64,000 bases of DNA, taken from contig CP131612.1 in NCBI GenBank assembly GCA_030686115.1, positions 2,542,001 to 2,606,000 on the forward strand. Direction: 5' to 3'. The translations under genes and the position numbers were made by a program. The stretch comes from Psychrobacter cibarius. Lineage in GTDB: Bacteria > Pseudomonadota > Gammaproteobacteria > Pseudomonadales > Moraxellaceae. Shown here piece by piece: positions 56,885 to 64,000 of this stretch. The notes under the pieces are model-generated. The model was given only the letters and a program-made list of their open reading frames with translations, was not told where the DNA came from and did not search any database. Positions within the stretch are counted from its first letter, which is position 1; every line of letters begins with the position of its first letter.

Positions 56885-57955
56885 ATGACTGATTCGATTA
56901 GAGAATTGACCATCCTTCAGCCAGACGATTGGCATATCCATTTACGTGATGGCAAAGCATTGAGCACGACTGTATCGCACGCAGCAAACAGCTTTAACCG
57001 TGTCATATGTATGCCAAACTTAGTGCCTCCTGTTAAGAACACTGACGATGCGCGTGCCTATCGCGACCGTATCATGGCGCACTTAGTAGCCAGTGAGCTG
57101 AGTGCTGAGCGCAAAACTGCATTCGATCCACGTATGACTTTATATCTCACTGACAAAACCACTGCCCAAGATATCGAGATGGCAGCAAAATCAGGTATCG
57201 TCCAAGCGGTCAAGCTTTATCCTGCTGGCGCGACTACCAATTCGGCTGATGGCGTCACCAATATTAACGCCTGTGTTGATGTTTTTGAAGCATTAGAAAA
57301 GTACAACCTACCACTATTGATACATGGCGAAGTGACGCAAGATCATGTGGATATCTTTGACCGTGAAAAGCGCTTTTTAGACGAAGTGTTGGCGCAAATC
57401 ATTGTCAAATTCCCCACATTAAAGATTGTCGTCGAGCATATTACTACCAGTGATGCCGCTGATTTTGTCTTAGCACAAGGCAATCACATTGCCGCCACTA
57501 TTACCCCGCAGCATTTAATGTTTAACCGCAATCATCTATTGGTTGGCGGTATCAAGCCACATTTTTATTGCTTGCCTATTTTGAAGCGTGAAAGCCATCA
57601 AAGAGTATTACTAGATGTGGCAACCAGTGGCAATCCCAAGTTCTTTTTGGGCACGGACTCAGCTCCGCATGCGACGGATAAAAAAGAAGCCGCTTGTGGC
57701 TGTGCTGGCTGCTATAGCGCCGCAACTGCCTTGCCATTGTATGCCACCGCTTTCGATAGCGTGGGGAAAATAGACAAGTTAGAAGGCTTTGCCAGTCGTT
57801 TTGGTGCTCAGTTCTATGGACTGCCAGTCAATGAAAGCACGATTACACTTATCAATACACCTATGCAAGTGCCAGCAGCCTATCCCTACTTTGATGGCTC
57901 ATCATTGACCCCACTTATGGCAGGCGAGACACTGCCTTGGTCTATCAAAGCATAA
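56885..57955 (+). CDS. pyrC: Dihydroorotase (class II)
   Basis: This is a 356-residue zinc enzyme of pyrimidine synthesis. The metal ligands are visible in [10 protein letters not shown] (two His), the carboxylated Lys in [17 protein letters not shown] (His of LLIHGEVT), EHITT (His) and GTDSAPHA (Asp). It is the E. coli PyrC-type (about 350 residues), closing carbamoyl-aspartate to dihydroorotate. No strong ribosome site lies before the ATG. It is followed by rnt on the same strand 171 bases later. Confidence 0.95.
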   Translation: MTDSIRELTILQPDDWHIHLRDGKALSTTVSHAANSFNRVICMPNLVPPVKNTDDARAYRDRIMAHLVASELSAERKTAFDPRMTLYLTDKTTAQDIEMAAKSGIVQAVKLYPAGATTNSADGVTNINACVDVFEALEKYNLPLLIHGEVTQDHVDIFDREKRFLDEVLAQIIVKFPTLKIVVEHITTSDAADFVLAQGNHIAATITPQHLMFNRNHLLVGGIKPHFYCLPILKRESHQRVLLDVATSGNPKFFLGTDSAPHATDKKEAACGCAGCYSAATALPLYATAFDSVGKIDKLEGFASRFGAQFYGLPVNESTITLINTPMQVPAAYPYFDGSSLTPLMAGETLPWSIKA

Positions 57956-58126
57956 AACTCACTAAGCAAAACCATCTGTATTCTATTTTAACTTGAGAAG
58001 TTTAACCCTATGATAAGAATGACATCTGCTAACCAGCGGTGTGATTTGTATCATAGGTTATTTATTTTTCATTTAATGTCTTAATTCAATATAACAATAC
58101 GACTGATAAAAGCGATTTAACCAGAT

Positions 58127-58906
58127 ATGACCACTCCAAACGATGCCGCCTTACCTAACGAAAACCCATCAAACCCTATAGATAATAGCATTAAGAGCCC
58201 AGCAAATACTCACACAGAAGATGCCGCAGCAGACGAGCTAGCACCAATGCGTCTAAAAGACCGATTTCGTAAGTTTCTGCCTGTCGTCGTTGATGTGGAA
58301 ACTGCCGGCTTTAATGCGCAAACCGATGCTTTACTAGAGATTGCCTGCATTCCTGTACTACTGAATGAGCAAGGTGTGTTTTATCCTGGGGAAGCATTCA
58401 ATGCTCATATCGAACCCTTTGAAGGCGCGAATCTTGAGCCAAGTGCCCTTGCCTTCACTGGCATTGATCCCAACAATCCAATGCGTAAAGCCATTGCCGA
58501 AGACGAAAAAACAGCACTACGCCGTATCTTCAAAGGGTTAAAAGAAGTACGCCGTACTGAAGACTGCCGCCAGTGTGTCTTAATCGGGCACAACGCCCAT
58601 TTTGACTTAGCGTTTTTGAATGCGGCGGTGCTGCGTACCAATAACAAAAGTCACAACCCGTTTCATAACTTTTCAGTTTTTGACACAGTGACTTTATCTG
58701 CGCTGGCATTTGGTCAGACAGTACTAGCACGGGCTTGCAAGGCAGCAGGGCTTGATTTCGATGGTAATGATGCACATTCTGCCCTATACGATACACAAAA
58801 GACCGCTGAGCTGTTTTGCCATATCCTAAACCATTATCCTATGCTGGCTAATGCGATGCATACTGAAGAAAATAAAGAGGATTCGACTGAGAGTAGTCAC
58901 AAATAA
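58127..58906 (+). CDS. rnt: Ribonuclease T
   Basis: This is a 259-residue DEDD exonuclease that trims the 3' ends of tRNAs and other stable RNAs. Exo I is VVVDVETAGFNAQTDALLEIA (D56, E58), Exo II is GHNAHFDLAFLNAA and Exo III is DAHSALYDTQKTAELF with its His. A 45-residue acidic, Asn/Pro-rich N-terminal extension and a short acidic tail make it longer than E. coli RNase T (215). The first ATG is used; an internal start at MRLKDRF (residue 41) would give a more typical length. It lies close to a tRNA-Glu gene. Confidence 0.9.
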   Translation: MTTPNDAALPNENPSNPIDNSIKSPANTHTEDAAADELAPMRLKDRFRKFLPVVVDVETAGFNAQTDALLEIACIPVLLNEQGVFYPGEAFNAHIEPFEGANLEPSALAFTGIDPNNPMRKAIAEDEKTALRRIFKGLKEVRRTEDCRQCVLIGHNAHFDLAFLNAAVLRTNNKSHNPFHNFSVFDTVTLSALAFGQTVLARACKAAGLDFDGNDAHSALYDTQKTAELFCHILNHYPMLANAMHTEENKEDSTESSHK

Positions 58907-59203
58907 TCCATTTATCACATATCCTATATTGCCAACTACCCATAATAGTGCTATTTGTAATACTTGATGACTTTAACATCTTGGTTTTACAATCAATAGG
59001 GATATAATTGATATCACAATAAATCAGCCTCTTGTCTAACCGTTGAATATCATATTGTGTAAAACAATTCAAAAACAGATAAGTTGTTGTAACTACTCAC
59101 ATTAGAACGTCTCGTTATATCCTATAGATGGTTTAAGTTGCCCACATTGTCTCGATAGCCCGTACGATTCATGCTATCGAGGCGTAATAGGAGGGACTCT
59201 ATT

Positions 59204-59401
59204 ATGGATCCACAGCTTAAGTTATGGGGAACCATCCTCGGTTATATGCTGCTCGCATTGACTATTAGTGCTTGTACTTCTCTATGGATTCGCTATCATT
59301 TAAAGCGTAATGACTTACATCCACGCCGTGCGATCAAAAAAAGATACTTAATTTTAAAAAGAAGAAGAAAAAGGCTTGACAGCAAGCGCAGACGCTATTA
59401 G
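59204..59401 (+). CDS. Small membrane protein with basic tail
   Basis: This 65-residue protein starts at the ATG at 59204, eight bases after a strong AGGAGGG. One membrane helix (about 8-30: LWGTILGYMLLALTISACTSLWI) is followed by a strongly basic tail ending KRRRKRLDSKRRRY. The tail would lie in the cytoplasm by the positive-inside rule. No family is recognised. The last codons and stop also form the promoter of the downstream tRNA-Glu gene. The good ribosome site is the main evidence that it is translated. Confidence 0.6.
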   Translation: MDPQLKLWGTILGYMLLALTISACTSLWIRYHLKRNDLHPRRAIKKRYLILKRRRKRLDSKRRRY

Positions 59402-59404
59402 AAT
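59376..59404 (+). promoter_or_regulatory. Promoter of tRNA-Glu, inside the small membrane protein gene
   Basis: A perfect TTGACA (59376-59381), 17 bases, and TAGAAT (59399-59404), with the -10 box containing the stop codon TAG of the small gene. The tRNA starts 50 bases later. Confidence 0.75.
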
Positions 59405-59454
59405 ACGCACCACTTCAGCATAAAGGTGAAAGCAGCTGAGGTGTTGTGTTACTA

Positions 59455-59530
59455 GTCCCCATCGTCTAGAGGCCTAGGACACCGCCCTTTCACGGCGGTA
59501 ACGGGGGTTCGAATCCCCCTGGGGACGCCA
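59455..59530 (+). tRNA. tRNA-Glu (anticodon TTC)
   Basis: A 76-base cloverleaf. The acceptor GTCCCCA pairs with TGGGGAC, followed by G73 and an encoded CCA. The anticodon loop is CTTTCAC with TTC at 59489-59491, and the T arm is GGGGG-TTCGAAT-CCCCC. Confidence 0.97.
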
Positions 59531-59596
59531 CTATTTGGCGTCACTTATTAGCAAGTTTGCTGCAAAGCATCTGATGAGACTAATAAGCGTACCACC

Positions 59597-59636
59597 AAAA
59601 AGCCCAATCACATACTATTGTGATTGGGCTTTTTTT
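59597..59636 (+). terminator. Terminator of tRNA-Glu
   Basis: A stem AAAAAGCCCAATCA...TGATTGGGCTTTTT with a T tail, 67 bases after the tRNA. Confidence 0.88.
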
Positions 59637-59854
59637 ATGCCTGTTTTTTATATCATGAGGCTCTTGATACCTTAGCACTCAGTTCGTCATCGCCGATTTA
59701 CTTAATAAGTGAAGCATAATTAATTTTATAGATAAGATTCGGTATTAAGTTTGCTCAAGATATTAAGGTATATTTACTAAGTGTCGCTATCCACAGTTTC
59801 TATAATTAGCTTGATATTCTGTTTATTTATTGAACTCTTCATCATAAATTTAAG

Positions 59855-59886
59855 CAAAAAAATCCAGCATTGAATACTGGATTTTT
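59855..59886 (-). terminator. Terminator of the BLUF gene
   Basis: A stem AAAAATCCAG/CTGGATTTTT is followed on the minus strand by T residues, 28 bases past the stop. Confidence 0.85.
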
Positions 59887-59913
59887 AAATCAAACAATCT
59901 ATTTTTACAAAAA

Positions 59914-60537
59914 CTACCAAATCTTATCTGATAGCATTAGCCACAACAATGTCATCACAATCATGATACCGAGTACCGTTTGAATCAAGAAGAATGCTTG
60001 ATGCTGACCAACAACCTTACTTAACGTCACCCCTAACGTGCTGTACTTGATAGGTGGCGTGTCAATATTGCCAGTTCTTGCTTGTTCCTCATAATACCCT
60101 TGTAAGATATCTAAAAATTCGCGCCATGCGTTAGAGCCCCAATCATAGGGTTTAAATGGCATGAGTTTTTTCAGCTCAGGCTCTTTGGTCATCCAACGTT
60201 CAAGTGTAATGGAGCGTAGAGACCAGTTCGAAAAACGGCGTTCGGTAATTTCTGAAAAATCTAAGATTTTTAATTCTTTATGTCGATCGTCTAATAATAA
60301 GCGATTCTTTAGATTGGTTAAATCTTGTTCTGACCCTTCTACACATTGAAAAAAATAGCCATTGCCATAGCAAAGAATACCCGTAACATTATCGGCTTGG
60401 TTACGCTCAGTCGCGACCTCTGAGATGTCGTTAAGCGTGCTGGGGCTTGAAAGACCAGTCGAAGTAATTTGGCTTATATATATAAGCTGGCAGAGATCTG
60501 TCGTCACTGGATTTGTCGAATCGTTGATTGTTGACAA
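59914..60537 (-). CDS. BLUF-domain blue-light photoreceptor with C-terminal membrane helix
   Basis: This is a 207-residue protein. Residues 15-110 form a BLUF flavin-binding domain: Tyr20 (LIYISQ), Asn46 and Asn50 (ERNQADNVTGIL), Gln64 (YFFQCVEG) and Trp105 (FSNWSLRS), the residues that rearrange on blue-light excitation. The Met usually two after this Trp is Leu107. A helical cap follows, then one membrane helix at about 180-203 and a short end, so it should be an inner-membrane photosensor. The start is TTG at 60537, with GGGAG seven bases before it. No effector domain such as EAL or a cyclase is fused; a protein partner is likely (inference). It has its own terminator. Confidence 0.85.
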   Translation of the reverse strand: MSTINDSTNPVTTDLCQLIYISQITSTGLSSPSTLNDISEVATERNQADNVTGILCYGNGYFFQCVEGSEQDLTNLKNRLLLDDRHKELKILDFSEITERRFSNWSLRSITLERWMTKEPELKKLMPFKPYDWGSNAWREFLDILQGYYEEQARTGNIDTPPIKYSTLGVTLSKVVGQHQAFFLIQTVLGIMIVMTLLWLMLSDKIW

Positions 60538-60944
60538 TCAGCTTCTCCCTATTTTCAGGTAAATGTAGCTAAGACAACCATACTAACTTTAGAAAAAACA
60601 TAGAAACAAGATCTTTGAAAATATCAAGTAGGCTTGGTATATTATTGATTTTATAAATGTTTATATTAATTGTATTAAGTTGGTTACATCATAGGCTAGT
60701 TTAGTCATCAAAGCAATATCTGTTTATCTAATGTCATTAATTGAAAAAACCAAACAATAATTTTCAATTATTTATATCGAGAACTTACACTGTGGTTTTT
60801 GGGCGGCGATAAGATAAATAGGTAATATGGGAGGGGGAAGTGATGATAAAAATCGTCATCCAATGAGCGATAAGACCACCGGCTCATTAATGAGATTGAT
60901 ACAGACTGGTGGCTATTACGAGTGTTTAATTATTTTTAATCTGC
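60538..60944. other. Intergenic region between ispD and the BLUF gene
   Basis: This is 407 AT-rich bases. At 60829-60838 a near-perfect ribosome site (GGGAGGGGGA) precedes ATG at 60843, but this frame stops after seven codons (60843-60866). Around 60862-60895 an imperfect hairpin ATGAGC...GCTCAT lies near the end of ispD. No gene is supported. Confidence 0.5.
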
Positions 60945-61712
60945 TCAGAACTGGGCATTAATAATCGCTGCGAGCAAGATAGCATCATCAGGATAGGTAA
61001 GCTTTATGTTCTGGCGACTGCCAGTCACGAGGCGAATGGGTAGGTCTAGACATTCAAATGCACTGGCTTCATCAGTAATGGTGAGCTCGTATTCAGCGAC
61101 ATAAGTTAATACTTTTTGCAGCTGACCTAAGCGAAACACTTGCGGCGTTTGTGCTTGCCACATATGACGGCGATCGATAGTACATTTAGCGTAAGAATGT
61201 GGGCTGCTACTCACTGTCAGGTTAACTACAGGCGTCTCACCTACAAGCTCAGATTGAGCGGTAGACTGGGGATAAGATTCCTTTAAAGTATCAGCCACCG
61301 GTGTCGCTAAGATAGCACCATAAGGCTCTAGCATCGCCGCTTCGATGACTTGTTCAATATCATGACTGGGAACCGCAGGACGCGCAGCATCATGAATAAC
61401 AACCAAATCTGAATCGTCAGCTCCCGCCTCAATAATCGCCTTTACCCCTGCCTGTACCGACTGCCAGCGCTCAGCGCCGCCCATGGCATAATGTATAGGT
61501 AGCGCAAAATCCAATGTCTGTGCCGTACTGTCATCTGCTGCGACGACTAATAAACATGTATCAATATAAGCACTACTAGCAAGCCGTGCTACACTATGCT
61601 GTAGCAAGGTCTGCCCTTGCAGCATCGTATATTGCTTGGCGATAGAGGCACCAAAACGACTACCGCGACCCGCAGCGACGATCATGGCATGTACATTAGG
61701 TGTCATGTTCAT
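60945..61712 (-). CDS. ispD: 2-C-methyl-D-erythritol 4-phosphate cytidylyltransferase
   Basis: This is a 255-residue cytoplasmic enzyme of the MEP isoprenoid pathway, transferring CMP to methylerythritol phosphate. The nucleotide-binding start MIVAAGRGSRFGASIAKQY, the Asp block VVIHDAARP and C-terminal VTGSRQNIKLTYPDD are typical. The start is at 61712 or two codons later (61706). In front are four ATGs spaced exactly 14 bases apart, the first three opening five-codon frames that end in ATGA overlaps. No classic ribosome site precedes 61712. It follows ftsB on the same strand; ispF is not adjacent. Confidence 0.92.
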   Translation of the reverse strand: MNMTPNVHAMIVAAGRGSRFGASIAKQYTMLQGQTLLQHSVARLASSAYIDTCLLVVAADDSTAQTLDFALPIHYAMGGAERWQSVQAGVKAIIEAGADDSDLVVIHDAARPAVPSHDIEQVIEAAMLEPYGAILATPVADTLKESYPQSTAQSELVGETPVVNLTVSSSPHSYAKCTIDRRHMWQAQTPQVFRLGQLQKVLTYVAEYELTITDEASAFECLDLPIRLVTGSRQNIKLTYPDDAILLAAIINAQF

Positions 61713-61754
61713 AAGGCAATGTTCATAAGGCAATATTCATAAAGTAGTATTCAT
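61699..61754 (-). repeat. 14-bp repeats forming a mini-ORF cascade before ispD
   Basis: ATG codons lie at 61754, 61740, 61726 and 61712. The first three frames read Met-Asn-Thr-Thr-Leu-stop and Met-Asn-Ile-Ala-Leu-stop twice, each stop overlapping the next ATG as ATGA; the last ATG begins ispD. Two central units are near-identical; the outer ones are more diverged. Confidence 0.8.
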
Positions 61755-61876
61755 GGTTAGAGCCCATGACAGTATTGCTAGGGATAGACGAGGAATAAGA
61801 GAAGTAACGAATTTCAGGTGAATAAGATTTCTATTATAGACAATAGAAGATCATAATTTTAGACAGTTAAGAGCAA

Positions 61877-62185
61877 TTAATAACGGCTATGCGTCGTGGG
61901 TGCCGTAGATACTTGTACAAAGGTCTCGTTCGGCTTAATCAAACCCAAATCTAAACGAGCGTGCTCTTCTACTGCCTCAAGACCAGTTTTTAAGTCATGT
62001 ACATCAGTACGCAATAAGTTATTTGCTGCCACTTGGTTTTCGTTTAAGCGTTGTTGTTCTTCGATTTGAGTCAGCAATTTATTATGCTCAAAGCGACCAT
62101 TTTCGCCCAGCCAATACTGATATTGCAATCCCAAAAGGACGGCAACGGCTAGAGCAAGTAGCATAAATTGGCTAAAGTATTTCAT
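61877..62185 (-). CDS. ftsB: Cell division protein FtsB
   Basis: This is a 102-residue bitopic inner-membrane protein. A short cytoplasmic start, one membrane helix (about 8-24: LLALAVAVLLGLQYQYWLG), then a periplasmic coiled coil (about 30-75) and the family's end EEHARLDLGLIKPNETFVQV. It forms a complex with FtsL and FtsQ that signals septum synthesis. Position directly after eno and before ispD is the usual gammaproteobacterial order. The ribosome site is weak. Confidence 0.93.
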   Translation of the reverse strand: MKYFSQFMLLALAVAVLLGLQYQYWLGENGRFEHNKLLTQIEEQQRLNENQVAANNLLRTDVHDLKTGLEAVEEHARLDLGLIKPNETFVQVSTAPTTHSRY

Positions 62186-62309
62186 AAGATAATAACGCCG
62201 AACAACATAGAGACAATAATAAAAATAAAAAACCAGCTAAGCTTGCTAAGCGATATATCACCATATTAATGATGACATATCGCCTAGCTGTAGCAAGAAA
62301 TCTGGCTTG

Positions 62310-64000
<1,691 letters not shown>

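Larger units (their letters stand above)
59531..59913. other. Intergenic region between tRNA-Glu and the BLUF gene
   Basis: This is 383 bases holding two converging terminators (59597-59636 and 59855-59886), with AT-rich sequence without genes between. Confidence 0.6.

Overview
The window reads as chromosomal DNA of a moderately AT-rich gammaproteobacterium of the family Moraxellaceae, most likely Psychrobacter. That call is inference from protein style (long-form isocitrate lyase, BetT/BetA/BetB, ElsL-like YkuD protein, Hda beside PurM/PurN) and has not been checked by alignment. Nearly all of the window is coding. I see no prophage, CRISPR array, conjugative module or intact transposase gene.

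Layout. 1-5.1 kb: the N-terminal part of a TrkH/KtrB-type cation channel subunit, an EamA exporter overlapped by a flavin amine oxidase, a small TPR-like protein, a DsrE-like lipoprotein with 14-bp tandem repeats upstream, and a YgjP-like metallopeptidase. 5.2-12 kb: a choline-to-glycine-betaine block (BetT, BetA, BetB) on the minus strand, preceded by an SMR exporter and a TetR regulator. 12-14.9 kb: tRNA-Asn flanked by a TA-flanked MITE-like element and a fragment of the same family, a ribbon-helix-helix protein, a lipoprotein, and two tandem tRNA-Ser(TGA) genes. 14.9-18.1 kb: a GAPDH/Epd-family enzyme and a PIF1-like helicase. 18.4-23.5 kb: an alcohol/aldehyde oxidation cluster (ALDH, Zn-ADH, DUF779, GMC oxidoreductase). 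23.9-30.9 kb: a complete dipeptide ABC importer (dppABCDF) whose last gene overlaps a DUF4424 gene.

31-43.6 kb: a NERD plus zinc-finger protein, a LysE exporter, tkt, serS, a YcxB-like protein, a Dps-like protein, a DUF2057 protein, hda and an AI-2E/PerM permease, divergent from purM-purN. 43.7-48.8 kb: succinate-semialdehyde dehydrogenase, a LysR regulator and aceA. 48.9-64 kb: a DUF4349 lipoprotein, a CYTH-CHAD phosphatase, a Frm2-like nitroreductase, a cytoplasmic YkuD protein, an unknown tail-anchored protein, argG, pyrC, rnt, a tiny basic membrane protein whose 3' end carries the tRNA-Glu promoter, a BLUF photoreceptor with a C-terminal membrane helix, and ispD, ftsB and eno.

Functionally the region is core biosynthesis (arginine, pyrimidine, purine, isoprenoid), gluconeogenic and C2 metabolism (aceA, tkt, eno, GAPDH-like), osmoprotection and peptide uptake. 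The most unusual signals are small: a cascade of three mini-ORFs linked by ATGA overlaps in front of ispD, a tRNA promoter inside a coding sequence, the MITE copies around tRNA-Asn, tRNA-Ser genes with a T discriminator base, the single-helix BLUF protein, and palindromes upstream of dps. I did not find a convincing large undescribed system.
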